This document shows, in pieces, positions 17,091 to 26,174 of a stretch of 64,000 nt of DNA. The first letter of the stretch is position 1, and the number at the start of each line of letters is the position of its first letter. Below the pieces are notes generated by a model that was not told the origin of the DNA, ran no database searches, and saw only the letters and a program-made list of their open reading frames with translations. The stretch is from Caballeronia terrestris. GTDB taxonomy: Bacteria; Pseudomonadota; Gammaproteobacteria; Burkholderiales; Burkholderiaceae. Position numbers and translations under genes: made by a program. Where the stretch lies: NCBI RefSeq assembly GCF_001544515.1, contig NZ_FCOL02000014.1, forward strand, positions 1 to 64,000. Reading direction: 5' to 3'.

Positions 17091-18415
17091 CAACGTCCCG
17101 ATGACGATACCGGGCTCGCTTCCGTTGCTTCAAAGCGCGAGTTCTCGTAAAGCAGCGCGGTGTTCGTGATCCAGCGTTTTCTCATCGGCGCGAGGATAAA
17201 CTTGGCCGAGACCGCCGCCGCGATCGAGATGCACGCCGCGCAGATGAACACGGCGTTCCAGCCGCCGACCGCCGAGAGCAGCGACGCCACCGGCACCAGC
17301 ATCGACGCCGTGCCCTTCGCGGTGTACAGCGTGCCCGCGTTGGCGGCGGCGTATTTGCTGCCGAAGGTATCCGCGCAAGTCGCCGGGAAGATCGAGAAGA
17401 TCTCGCCCCAGCACAGGAAAATCATCGCAGCGAAGAACATGAAGAGATACGGATTGTGGCCGAACCACATCAGGCCGAGCAACGCCGCGCCTTCGCCGAG
17501 GAAAATCACGAACATCGTGTTCTCACGGCCGAAGCGGTCGGACAGGAAACCGCACAGCGGACGCGTGAAGCCGTTGCAGAGGTTGTCGATCGAGAGCGTC
17601 ATCGTGAGGAGCGGCAGCGTCACGCCGATGATGCTCACCGGCAGGTTCGCGAAGCCGAACTCCTTGGCGATCGGACCGAGTTGCGCCGTCGCGATGATGC
17701 CGCCCGCCGCGACAAACACGAACATCAGATAGATCACCCAGAAGAGCGGGGCGCGCACCATCTGGTTCGTCGTGTAGTCGATCTTCGAAGCCGCAAGCCG
17801 TTTGGGGATCACCACGTTCGCGGGCGGCGCGGGCCGTACGAGGAAGAGCGCGAGCGCGAAGATGCAGATGCCCTGGAAGATGCCGAAGAACATGAACGTG
17901 TGCTCGTAGCCCGAGCTCTGGATCATGTTCGCGATAGGAATCACCGTCACGGCCGCGCCTGCGCCGAAGCCTGCAGCGGTCAGGCCCGCTGCGAGACCGC
18001 GCTTGTCCGGGAACCACTTGAGTGCGTTGCCGACGCACGTGCCATACACGCACCCCGCGCCGATACCCGCGACCACCGCGCCGACATAGAGATGCACGAG
18101 CGTCGTCGCGTGCGCATCGATTACCCAGCCGAGCGCCGCGCAGAGCGACCCGCCGATCACGACGGGCCGCGGGCCGAACTTGTCGACGAGCCAGCCTTCG
18201 ATCGGCACGAGCCACGTTTCAGTCACGATGAAGATGGTGAATGCGGTCTGGATCGCGGCCTGGCCCCAGTGGTTCTTCGCGTCCATCGGAACGACGAAGA
18301 GCGTCCATGCGTATTGAAGATTAGCGACGAGGCCCATGCAGATGATGCCGATCGCAAGCTGGGCCCAGCGGTTGTGGCTTTTGGCCGCGCGTAGGGGTGA
18401 ATAGGTGTTTGCCAT
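17090..18415 (-). CDS. Oxalate/formate antiporter (major facilitator superfamily)
   Basis: A 441-residue inner-membrane transporter with twelve predicted helices, similar to OxlT of Oxalobacter: it would exchange incoming oxalate for formate made by decarboxylation. Characteristic are the N-terminal YAWTLFVVPM segment, the helix-4/5 run GIGAGCVYGTCVGNALKWFPDKRGLAAG (about residues 125-152), and the positively charged residue late in the protein near GSKYAAANAGTLYTAKG, where OxlT has its substrate-binding Lys. The ATG at 18413-18415 follows GGAG by 10 nt. It sits with frc, oxc, a PAS protein and a GntR regulator, a complete oxalate module. Confidence 0.9.
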   Translation of the reverse strand: MANTYSPLRAAKSHNRWAQLAIGIICMGLVANLQYAWTLFVVPMDAKNHWGQAAIQTAFTIFIVTETWLVPIEGWLVDKFGPRPVVIGGSLCAALGWVIDAHATTLVHLYVGAVVAGIGAGCVYGTCVGNALKWFPDKRGLAAGLTAAGFGAGAAVTVIPIANMIQSSGYEHTFMFFGIFQGICIFALALFLVRPAPPANVVIPKRLAASKIDYTTNQMVRAPLFWVIYLMFVFVAAGGIIATAQLGPIAKEFGFANLPVSIIGVTLPLLTMTLSIDNLCNGFTRPLCGFLSDRFGRENTMFVIFLGEGAALLGLMWFGHNPYLFMFFAAMIFLCWGEIFSIFPATCADTFGSKYAAANAGTLYTAKGTASMLVPVASLLSAVGGWNAVFICAACISIAAAVSAKFILAPMRKRWITNTALLYENSRFEATEASPVSSSGR

Positions 18416-18567
18416 GTCTGTGCGTCTCCAAGGTCGACCAGAGCTGTACTCTGGTCCCATGCAATTTGCATTGTTGCGCTCGATCGGCGCCTTTTATGCG
18501 ATGGATATTTGTGTGACGAGTCCTCGTGTTCCTGTGGTCGGAGATAACGCGGCAGTCGGGTAAGTCC

Positions 18568-19014
18568 TTAACCCGCCGTCTTCGCTTCGAGCTCTGTAAT
18601 ACGTTTGCGCAGTTCGCGCTCTTCCTGGAAACGCGTCGTTTCATCGCGAATCACCGCGACGATGCCGCTCACCTTGCCGTCCGCCGAATGCAGCAGCGCA
18701 ACGGTGAACGCGATCGACATCGAGCGGCCTTCCTTGCCGATGGCGGGCACGCGCAGCACGTCGTGGCCGTAACGCGTCTCGCTGGTGGCCATCGTTTTTT
18801 CGTAGCCGCTCCAGTGCCGTCCGCGCAGGCGTTCGGGGATGATGATGTCGAGGGATTGACCGAGTGCTTCTTCTTGCGTGAACCCGAACATGCGTTCGGC
18901 GGCGGGGTTCCAGAGGATGATCGCGCCGCTTGCATCCGAGATGACGATGGCGTCGCCGATGGCGTCCACGAGCTGGGCGGTATCGATGGCGCTTTGTGAG
19001 GAGGTGCTGTTCAT
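18568..19014 (-). CDS. Stand-alone PAS-domain protein
   Basis: A 148-residue cytoplasmic protein consisting of one PAS/S-box domain (about residues 12-125, with DAIGDAIVISDASGAIILWNPAAERMFGF at the start) and a short C-terminal coiled coil. It has no kinase, receiver or output domain. It lies 80 bp after frc on the same strand and before the antiporter gene, so it is probably made with the oxalate enzymes. It could sense a ligand or redox state and act by binding a partner; its function is unknown. Confidence 0.78.
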   Translation of the reverse strand: MNSTSSQSAIDTAQLVDAIGDAIVISDASGAIILWNPAAERMFGFTQEEALGQSLDIIIPERLRGRHWSGYEKTMATSETRYGHDVLRVPAIGKEGRSMSIAFTVALLHSADGKVSGIVAVIRDETTRFQEERELRKRITELEAKTAG

Positions 19015-19094
19015 ATTGGAGTCGCCTTTCTGGTGCTGCCGATGCTCTTACATCGCGCCCGGCCGGAACGTGCGTTCCGGCCGGAGTCCTTGCG

Positions 19095-20345
19095 TCAGAC
19101 CGCTTGGGCCTCGCGCAGGCGGGCGATGTCCTCGTTGCTGTAGCCGAGGCTTGCGAGCACTTCGTCGGTATGTTCACCGAGCAGCGGCGATGCCGTCACT
19201 TCCGGCTTCAGGTCGGAGAACTTGATCGGGCTACCGACCGTCAGGTACGTGCCGCGCTCCTTGTGCGCCACTTCGGTGATCGTGCCGCTCGCGCGCAGCG
19301 ACGGATCGTTGGCGATTTCCTTCATGCTCAGCACCGGGGAGCAGGGGATGTCGAACTTGCGCAGGATGTCGACCGCTTCGAACTTCGTCTTGTCGGCGAG
19401 CCATTGCTCAATCGTGTTGAAGATGTCGAAGATATGCGGCTGGCGCGCTTGCGGCGTCGCGTAGTGCGGGTCTTCGATCCATTCCGGCTTGCCGAGCGCG
19501 CGGCAGATCGGCGCCCAGGCGTGGCCCTGGATCGTGAAGTAGATGTACGCGTTCGGATCGGTTTCCCAGCCCTTGCACTTGAGCACCCAGCCCGGCTGCC
19601 CGCCGCCGCCGGCATTGCCGCCGCGCGGCACGACGTCGCTGAATTCGCCGTGCGGATACTGCGGATACTCTTCGAGGTAGCCGAGGCGGTCGAGGCGCTG
19701 CTGGTCGCGCAGCTTCACGCGGCACAGGTTCAGCACGCTGTCCTGCATCGATACGGCAACGCGCTGACCCTTGCCCGTCTTCTGGCGGCCCATCAGCGCC
19801 GTCAGGATGCCGATCGCGAGGTGCATGCCGGTGTTGCTGTCGCCGAGCGCCGCGGCGCTGACGGTCGGCGGGCCGTCCCAGAAGCCTGTCGTCGATGCAG
19901 CTCCGCCCGCGCATTGCGCGACGTTCTCGTAGACCTTCAGGTCGTCGTAGTGGTGACCGTCGCTGAAGCCCTTCACGGACGCCACGATCATCTTCGGATT
20001 CAACTCGCGGATCGTGTCCCACGAGAAGCCCATGCGGTCGAGTGCGCCTGGACCAAAGTTCTCGACGAGCACGTCCGATTCCTTGATCAGCTTCGTCAGC
20101 ACTTCCTTGCCTTCCGGCTTCTTGGTGTCGAGCGTGAGGGACTTCTTGTTGCTGTTGAGCATGGTGAAGTAGAGCGCGTCCACATCCGGAATGTCGCGCA
20201 ACTGGGTGCGCGTCACGTCCCCGGAGCCGGGCCGCTCGACCTTGACGACGTCCGCGCCGAACCAGGCGAGCAACTGCGTGCAGGCCGGACCCGCTTGAAC
20301 GTGCGTGAAATCGATGATCTTGATGCCTTCCAGCGGCTTCGTCAT
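19095..20345 (-). CDS. frc: Formyl-CoA:oxalate CoA-transferase
   Basis: A 416-residue class III CoA-transferase that moves CoA from formyl-CoA to oxalate, giving oxalyl-CoA for the decarboxylase. The catalytic D169 lies in [10 protein letters not shown], and the flexible glycine loop [12 protein letters not shown] is present. Residue 48 is Gln, as I recall for E. coli YfdW, where the Oxalobacter enzyme has Trp. The sequence runs close to YfdW throughout ([18 protein letters not shown]). It is divergent from oxc, sharing a 304-bp control region. Assignment is very secure. Confidence 0.97.
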   Translation of the reverse strand: MTKPLEGIKIIDFTHVQAGPACTQLLAWFGADVVKVERPGSGDVTRTQLRDIPDVDALYFTMLNSNKKSLTLDTKKPEGKEVLTKLIKESDVLVENFGPGALDRMGFSWDTIRELNPKMIVASVKGFSDGHHYDDLKVYENVAQCAGGAASTTGFWDGPPTVSAAALGDSNTGMHLAIGILTALMGRQKTGKGQRVAVSMQDSVLNLCRVKLRDQQRLDRLGYLEEYPQYPHGEFSDVVPRGGNAGGGGQPGWVLKCKGWETDPNAYIYFTIQGHAWAPICRALGKPEWIEDPHYATPQARQPHIFDIFNTIEQWLADKTKFEAVDILRKFDIPCSPVLSMKEIANDPSLRASGTITEVAHKERGTYLTVGSPIKFSDLKPEVTASPLLGEHTDEVLASLGYSNEDIARLREAQAV

Positions 20346-20476
20346 GGCTTCTGTCTCCTGACAGCTTTGGTTGAATGGGACTTCCTCAAACGTTTCGACT
20401 TCTCCGACGCGTTACCTACATCACGCGACCTCCGGGTCGTCGCTGGGGCATCCGGTCGGAATCCGTTTGCCTTCGT

Positions 20477-20613
20477 GTGATATACAATATTCCATGTGTG
20501 ATATTCAAATAATCAACGTTAACCCGACTAGGGTTTCCCGTACGACTCGAAACTCGACAAATCTCGCCGCTGTGATAACTTGCAAATACTGTGTGTGTAA
20601 TACTGTATATCAC
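20477..20613. promoter_or_regulatory. Candidate operators in the frc-oxc divergent gap
   Basis: Within the 20346-20649 gap the half-site GTGATATACA occurs at 20477-20486, a near copy GTGATATTCA at 20498-20507, and the exact inverse TGTATATCAC at 20604-20613. The last belongs to an imperfect 19-bp palindrome at 20595-20613 (GTGTAATAC-T-GTATATCAC, 7 of 9 pairs). This AT-rich pattern stands out from the GC-rich surroundings and suits a dimeric regulator such as the GntR protein at 16285. Promoters for both genes must lie here. Confidence 0.55.
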
Positions 20614-20649
20614 CACGAAACTACAACACCCGGCCGACAAGGAGACGTC

Positions 20650-22389
20650 ATGGCAGATGTGCTTGAGATCACGCCGCAGGCAGCGGAAGCAGTAGAAACG
20701 CAGCAAACCACGGACGGGTTCCACCTCGTCATCGATGCGCTGAAGTTGAACGACATCGACACCATCTTCGGTCTGGTCGGCATTCCGATCACCGACCTCG
20801 CCCGCCTTGCGCAAGCGGAAGGCATGCGCTTCATCGGCTTCCGGCACGAGCAGCACGCGGGCAACGCGGCCGCCATCGCCGGTTATATGACGAAGAAGCC
20901 GGGCATCTGCCTGACCGTCTCTGCGCCGGGCTTCCTGAACGGCTTGACCGCGCTCGCGAACGCGACGACCAACTGCTTCCCGATGATCCTGATCAGCGGA
21001 TCGAGCGAACGCGAAATCGTCGACCTGCAGCAGGGCGACTACGAAGAGATGGACCAGTTGAATGCCGCGAAGCCGTACGCGAAGGCCGCGTATCGCGTGC
21101 TGCATGCGGAAGACATCGGCATCGGCGTGGCGCGGGCGATTCGCGCGGCCGTGTCGGGACGTCCCGGCGGCGTGTATCTGGACTTGCCGGCGAAGCTGCT
21201 CGCGCAGACCATCGATGCCGTGAAGGCGCAGCAGTCGCTTATACGCGTGATCGATGCCGCACCGGCGCAGTTCCCCGGACCGGAGTCCGTCAAGCGCGCG
21301 CTCGATGTGCTGAAGGGCGCCAAGCGTCCGCTGATCCTGCTCGGCAAGGGCGCGGCCTACGCTCAGGCCGACGCGGAAATCCGCGCGCTGGTTGAAAAGA
21401 CCGGCATCCCGTATCTGCCGATGTCGATGGCGAAGGGGCTGCTGCCCGACACGCATGCGCAATCGGCATCGGCGGCGCGGTCGTTCGTGCTTGCTGAGGC
21501 TGACGTAGTGCTGCTGATCGGTGCGCGCCTGAACTGGCTGCTGTCGCACGGCAAGGGCAAGACGTGGGGCGGACCGAAGAAGTTCATCCAGGTCGACATC
21601 TCGCCGACCGAGATCGACAGCAACGTCGCGATCGCGGCGCCGGTGATCGGCGATATCGGTTCATGCGTGACGGCGCTGCTCGGCGGCATCGACGCGAACT
21701 TCCCGAAGCCGCCCGCCGAATGGACGAACGCGATCACGGAGCGCAAGAACAAAAACCTTGCGAAGATGGCTGCGACGCTCGACAAGAACCCGTCGCCGAT
21801 GAATTTCCACAGCGCCCTGCGCGCGATCCGCGACGTGCTGAAGGAGCGTCCGGACATCAACGTCGTCAACGAAGGCGCGAATACGCTCGACTACGCGCGC
21901 AGCATCATCGACATGTACCAGCCGCGCAAACGCTTCGACTCGGGCACGTGGGGCATCATGGGCATCGGCATGGGCTTCGCGATCGGTGCGGCGGTGACGA
22001 GCGGCACGCAGGTCGTCGCGATCGAAGGTGACAGCGCGTTCGGCTTCAGCGGCATGGAACTCGAAACGATCTGCCGCTATGACCTGCCGGTTTGCACGAT
22101 CGTCTTCAACAACAACGGCGTGTATCGCGGCACCGACGTGAACCCGACGGGCGGCAAGGACGTCGCGCCGACAGTGTTCGTGAAGAACGCACGTTACGAC
22201 AAGATGATCGAAGCGTTCGGCGGCATCGGCTACCACGCGACGACGCCGGAGGAACTGACGAAGGCGCTGCAGGAAGCGATCGCATCGGGCAAACCGACGC
22301 TCATCAATGCGGTGATCGATGAAGCGGCCGGCACGGAGAGCGGTCGTTTGACGAACCTGAATCCGCAGAGCGCAGCGATGAAGAAGTAA
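20650..22389 (+). CDS. oxc: Oxalyl-CoA decarboxylase
   Basis: A 579-residue thiamine-diphosphate enzyme converting oxalyl-CoA to formyl-CoA and CO2. The cofactor-activating Glu is E67 in [11 protein letters not shown]. The ThDP/Mg-binding motif runs from [11 protein letters not shown] (about residue 461) to NNNG about 25 residues later. The start at 20650 is supported by AGGAGA 5-8 nt upstream. With frc and the antiporter this closes a catalytic cycle in which oxalate entry, CoA exchange, decarboxylation and formate exit consume a proton per turn. It ends at a strong terminator. Confidence 0.97.
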   Translation: MADVLEITPQAAEAVETQQTTDGFHLVIDALKLNDIDTIFGLVGIPITDLARLAQAEGMRFIGFRHEQHAGNAAAIAGYMTKKPGICLTVSAPGFLNGLTALANATTNCFPMILISGSSEREIVDLQQGDYEEMDQLNAAKPYAKAAYRVLHAEDIGIGVARAIRAAVSGRPGGVYLDLPAKLLAQTIDAVKAQQSLIRVIDAAPAQFPGPESVKRALDVLKGAKRPLILLGKGAAYAQADAEIRALVEKTGIPYLPMSMAKGLLPDTHAQSASAARSFVLAEADVVLLIGARLNWLLSHGKGKTWGGPKKFIQVDISPTEIDSNVAIAAPVIGDIGSCVTALLGGIDANFPKPPAEWTNAITERKNKNLAKMAATLDKNPSPMNFHSALRAIRDVLKERPDINVVNEGANTLDYARSIIDMYQPRKRFDSGTWGIMGIGMGFAIGAAVTSGTQVVAIEGDSAFGFSGMELETICRYDLPVCTIVFNNNGVYRGTDVNPTGGKDVAPTVFVKNARYDKMIEAFGGIGYHATTPEELTKALQEAIASGKPTLINAVIDEAAGTESGRLTNLNPQSAAMKK

Positions 22390-22438
22390 GTTTTAGAGGC
22401 CGTCGATTCTTAAAATTGCCGGCCGCTGAATAAAACTA

Positions 22439-22483
22439 AAACGGCCTGCATTTCCGATTTCGCATCGGACATGCAGGCCGTTT
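22439..22483. terminator. Strong bidirectional terminator
   Basis: A 13-bp stem (22439-22451 with 22471-22483), one mismatch, then a further 6-bp inner stem around a 5-nt loop. A-rich sequence precedes and TTTCAATTT follows, so it can end oxc transcripts on the plus strand and those of the convergent gene at 22505 on the minus strand. Confidence 0.85.
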
Positions 22484-22504
22484 CAATTTGCGGTGTAAAA
22501 GAAT

Positions 22505-22894
22505 TCAGCGCGTGCGATTAATAAGGCCGCGCGTCTCCTGAAACGCGATGCCCGCATACAGCTCGGCCCATTTACCGAGCAGCGTTTGATCGTGAGTCAG
22601 GAAAAGCGGCGCATTCGTCCAGGCGGTAACCTCGCGGCCGGAGCGTGACATTTCGAAGACACGCAGGTCTTCATCGACGCTGACACCGACGCTCACTAAA
22701 TCCTCGAACGAAGCGAGATCGTCGAAATCGACTTTATGCGGCGGCGTGTTGTAAAGAACGGCTAATGCGTTGCGGATTTTACGTGCGGCGTGATCGCGGC
22801 TCGGGGCCGACACGAACACGACACCATCCAAAGGACTATGCGCGATTGCCCGGTACAGGTTCCGTTTCCACGGTGTATCTGGCTTCATTTTCAT
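22505..22894 (-). CDS. Hypothetical protein, 129 residues
   Basis: No family is recognised. The protein is soluble, with no signal peptide or membrane segment, and mixes charged and hydrophobic stretches (an internal SVGVSVDEDLRVFEMSRSGREV region looks like beta-strands). The start is well supported: GGAGG stands 7 nt before the ATG at 22892-22894. It is convergent with oxc and followed upstream by a 190-bp gap before the EPS genes, so it is probably an independent unit. Codon usage matches its neighbours. Confidence 0.65.
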   Translation of the reverse strand: MKMKPDTPWKRNLYRAIAHSPLDGVVFVSAPSRDHAARKIRNALAVLYNTPPHKVDFDDLASFEDLVSVGVSVDEDLRVFEMSRSGREVTAWTNAPLFLTHDQTLLGKWAELYAGIAFQETRGLINRTR

Positions 22895-23086
22895 TGAATT
22901 ACCTCCGGCTCGATGGGCGGGAGACCCTCGGAATGGATCGCCGGCAACTGCGTCGACGCCGCTCCATCAAGCAATTTTCGGACACGCTTCGGTTTCTAAT
23001 CGCTAAAAACCTCTCTTGCCTGCAAGTCCACGCCGTTTTCGCCGCTCGCCATGCACGCAAGCGGCGATCGCATTATCACGCGCTGC

Positions 23087-24739
23087 TCATTTACCTGCTG
23101 ATATCAGATACTTCGGCAGCGATCCGAGTTCCCACTGGAAGCCATCTTTGACTACGACCGTCGATGTCGCACCTTGCCAGTCGCGCTGCGTGTAGGTGCC
23201 GGGCGGGATCGGAACCGCGGTCGGGCTCGCGTTCGCATCGGTATCCGTCTTCCAGCCGACGATGACCTTATCGTCAGAGCCGTACTGATACACCTTGATA
23301 TCGCCTCTGTCGACCAGCGCGTGATCCCACTTTTTGGTACCAATGGTTTTCATCAGCACCGCAGCGGCAACATATGCAGGCTTTGGCGACAGATCGAGAC
23401 GCACCAGCCCGAAGTTGTGTTCCTTTTCGCTCGGCTTCAGGCCGTCGTCCACGAAGTCGTACCAGATCACCGCCTCTACCGCGTCGAAGCGTCGCGAGAG
23501 CAGGAACGTGCGCGCGACGTAAGCCGCCTGCCGCTGCTCGCTCAAGCCCGCCGACGACGGGCTGGACGGCCAGCCGATCTCGGTGATCCACAGCTTCAGC
23601 TTGCCTTCGCCGGGCTTAGGATTCGCCTGGGTCATGCGCGCGAGATGCGGCCAGACGTTCGGGACGTTGACTCGCCCGAGCGGCGAACCCTTGGCGCTGT
23701 AGCCGACGTCCGGGTCGGACGGCGACATGTACGGATGGATGCTGAAGCCGTCCTGGTAATCGAGCGCGCCCCGCTTGATGAGCTCCGCGATGCAGTCGCC
23801 GCCCGGGCCGCCGCCCGCACCGCCGCCGCCGCACGAGATGACGTTGGCGTCGGGGCTTTGCGCCTTGATCGCGGTATAGACCGGCTTGAGCAGCGCGACG
23901 TAGTTGTCGTAGCCAATCTTCGCAAACGCGGGCTCGTTCCAGATTTCCCAGTTCTTGACCTGCTTGCCGTAGTACCCGACGATCTTCTGTGCATAGCGCA
24001 CGAAGAGGTCACGTTCCTGCTGCGTTTGCGGAAAGCGTTGCGGTCCCTTGAACAGGTTCGGGTAGGCGCCCGTGTTGCCGTAGTCGAGCACGATCAGCGG
24101 CTTGAGGTTCATCTTCACCGCTTGCGCGACGTAGTCGCCATAGTTGCCGTTATCGGGCGGGAATGTGAATTTCCCCGCCGTCTTTTCGACCTCGCCCCAA
24201 TACAGTTCGTCGCGAATCCACGCGAAGCCCGCGCGCTTGATGAGCGGCAGAACAGCCGCTGCCGAGCCCTTGCGCTGCCCGAAGTGCGTGACGACGCCGG
24301 CATCGGGAAAAGCGCTGTTGCCCGGCGTGAGCGCCGCGATGTTGATCTTCAGCGAATCGCTTTCGGCGCCGCTTGCCGAGACCAGTTTCGTGTCGAGCAG
24401 GAACAAGCCGTAGTTCGGCAGCGCGACGTTGAACGACACCTGTCCGTTGCCCTTCTCGCCGGTGGCGGGCGCCTGGAACGTCGTCACCGCGGTGCTCGAA
24501 GGATCTGCGTTGGCGTCGTAACGATAGAGCGTCGCGACGACCTTCGCGCCGGCCGTGGCACTTTGCGGCGGCACCTGGACCGTGATGCGCTTGGTTGTCG
24601 CGCCATCGACGATGAGCGCGCCCGGCGGATTGAGCACGCGCATCCCGGAGTCGGCGGCGAAGGCGAATTGCGTGGCGAACGTCAGCGCGGCGCAGGCGAT
24701 CAAGCGCGGCACGCCGCGCGTGGTGAGGAGCGCAGGCAT
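23087..24739 (-). CDS. Secreted clan GH-A glycoside hydrolase (GH39/GH5-like)
   Basis: A 550-residue exported protein with a Sec signal peptide (about 28 residues, ending AFA before ADS) and a beta-sandwich-like N-terminal part. A (beta/alpha)8 catalytic domain follows from about residue 145. The acid/base Glu is in NWEIWNEPAFAKIG and the nucleophile Glu in LWITEIGWPSS, the clan GH-A pair. A C-terminal beta-domain ends the protein. The ATG at 24737-24739 is preferred to the TTG at 24742, because AGGAGG lies 4 nt before it. It is last in a run with a BY-kinase and a polymerase, so it probably trims or releases the exopolysaccharide in the periplasm, like PslG or the cellulase of cellulose operons. 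Confidence 0.82.
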   Translation of the reverse strand: MPALLTTRGVPRLIACAALTFATQFAFAADSGMRVLNPPGALIVDGATTKRITVQVPPQSATAGAKVVATLYRYDANADPSSTAVTTFQAPATGEKGNGQVSFNVALPNYGLFLLDTKLVSASGAESDSLKINIAALTPGNSAFPDAGVVTHFGQRKGSAAAVLPLIKRAGFAWIRDELYWGEVEKTAGKFTFPPDNGNYGDYVAQAVKMNLKPLIVLDYGNTGAYPNLFKGPQRFPQTQQERDLFVRYAQKIVGYYGKQVKNWEIWNEPAFAKIGYDNYVALLKPVYTAIKAQSPDANVISCGGGGAGGGPGGDCIAELIKRGALDYQDGFSIHPYMSPSDPDVGYSAKGSPLGRVNVPNVWPHLARMTQANPKPGEGKLKLWITEIGWPSSPSSAGLSEQRQAAYVARTFLLSRRFDAVEAVIWYDFVDDGLKPSEKEHNFGLVRLDLSPKPAYVAAAVLMKTIGTKKWDHALVDRGDIKVYQYGSDDKVIVGWKTDTDANASPTAVPIPPGTYTQRDWQGATSTVVVKDGFQWELGSLPKYLISAGK

Positions 24740-24794
24740 CAAGCCTCCTGGTTTTACGTCACGGGATGGAAGAGAAAGCGGAGAGCCGCGACGT

Positions 24795-26003
24795 TCACTT
24801 GCTTTCGATGAACGCCGCGCTCGCCGCTCGTGGGCGGAACCGCCGCACGGGCGTACCCCGCGCGCGGTCCTGCCACGCGGCCTGCCTGCGTTCGGCGACG
24901 TACGCCGTGAAGCGCGGCCAGTAGAGCAGCAGGTAGCCGAGCGGGACGAACGATGTCACGGTGGTGATGCTCACCGTCGACGAGATCAGGAGGAACAGCA
25001 GCATCACGAAGCCGTTGCCCGCCGTGAACGCGACGACGCCGAACAGCAGTACCGCGCTGAAGATGCCCATGTCCGCGATCGACGCGGGCAGGCCCGCGAA
25101 CGGCACGCCCGCGACTTCCATGTCCGACTCGATCAATCGTATGTACGGTAAATACTTGTAGTGCTTGAGGATGTCAGGCGCGCTGATGCCGAACATCAGG
25201 TCTTCGAGACGCGCATCGACCATGAATGGATAGCCGCCGAAGCGGTGACCGAACGTCTCCGAGTTGAAGAAGACGTGACTCGCCATGAACATCGACAGCA
25301 GCGTGACAGCTACTGCGAACGATACGAACACGACGAGCGGATGCGTCGTGCGCAGCGTGTTGCGGAACGGGTAGAGCGCCGCGAACACGAAGAGCAGCAT
25401 CGACGACTTCGAGAAGCTGATCACGAGCCCGACCGCGTAGAGCGCGACGACCTTCTTGTTGATGCGCGGTTCCGTCATCAGATACACGACGAGCGATGCC
25501 ACCAGCAGCGACGAGAAGAACCCCGCCTCTCGCGAGAAGCCCGACACGCGCGCGAAATAGAACACCTCGAAGAAGTTCGTGTATGCGGCGGTTCCGTACG
25601 AGCCCCAGATCGCCTGGGCGACCTGCCTAGGGCCGAGCGCCATCGCGAGACTCGTATTGACGTAGTAGAGCACGAACTGCAGCATCGCAAAGACGACATT
25701 GATCCCCATCCACAGATGCAGATAGGCGATGCGCCGTTGCATCGAGTACATGAGATAGCCGATACAGATCGCGATCGATACGACCCGCACGGCCACCGAC
25801 GGCGATCCCAAAAGACTCACGACGACGGCAACGGCGAGCGGACCGCTCCAGCGCCGCACCGTGCTGGCGAGAAAGCGCGTGAAGTCGGGGTCGAAAAACG
25901 GGATGAAGAGGTAGAAGTAGATCGTGTAGCCCGACACCTGCGGATTAAAAATCACGCAGGTGAAGAACATGTAGAACAACATCGAGATCATGCGTGGATA
26001 CAT
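24795..26003 (-). CDS. Wzy-like polysaccharide polymerase (O-antigen ligase/polymerase type)
   Basis: A 402-residue integral membrane protein with about ten to eleven hydrophobic helices and a large periplasmic loop near residues 250-310 (the segment with FGHRFGGYPFMVDARLEDL), a layout typical of Wzy/WaaL proteins, which show little sequence conservation. The ATG at 26001-26003 has GGAG 6 nt upstream. It lies between the Wzc-like kinase and a secreted glycosidase, which strongly suggests that it polymerises EPS repeat units on the periplasmic face. Assigned by topology and context rather than by motif. Confidence 0.72.
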   Translation of the reverse strand: MYPRMISMLFYMFFTCVIFNPQVSGYTIYFYLFIPFFDPDFTRFLASTVRRWSGPLAVAVVVSLLGSPSVAVRVVSIAICIGYLMYSMQRRIAYLHLWMGINVVFAMLQFVLYYVNTSLAMALGPRQVAQAIWGSYGTAAYTNFFEVFYFARVSGFSREAGFFSSLLVASLVVYLMTEPRINKKVVALYAVGLVISFSKSSMLLFVFAALYPFRNTLRTTHPLVVFVSFAVAVTLLSMFMASHVFFNSETFGHRFGGYPFMVDARLEDLMFGISAPDILKHYKYLPYIRLIESDMEVAGVPFAGLPASIADMGIFSAVLLFGVVAFTAGNGFVMLLFLLISSTVSITTVTSFVPLGYLLLYWPRFTAYVAERRQAAWQDRARGTPVRRFRPRAASAAFIESK

Positions 26004-26174
26004 TGCTCTCTCCGGACACACTCGGCGGCTGTCCATTGGCATGTTTCGTTCATGGTCGCGTGCGGCGCTGCTGCACATGCGCTTGTCATGCTGCCGCCAG
26101 CGAGGGGACGCTCGCTGGCGCTTCTGTCACGCTGGCCGCTTTTGCCCGTCGACGACGGGCAGGGAACGAGCTTT

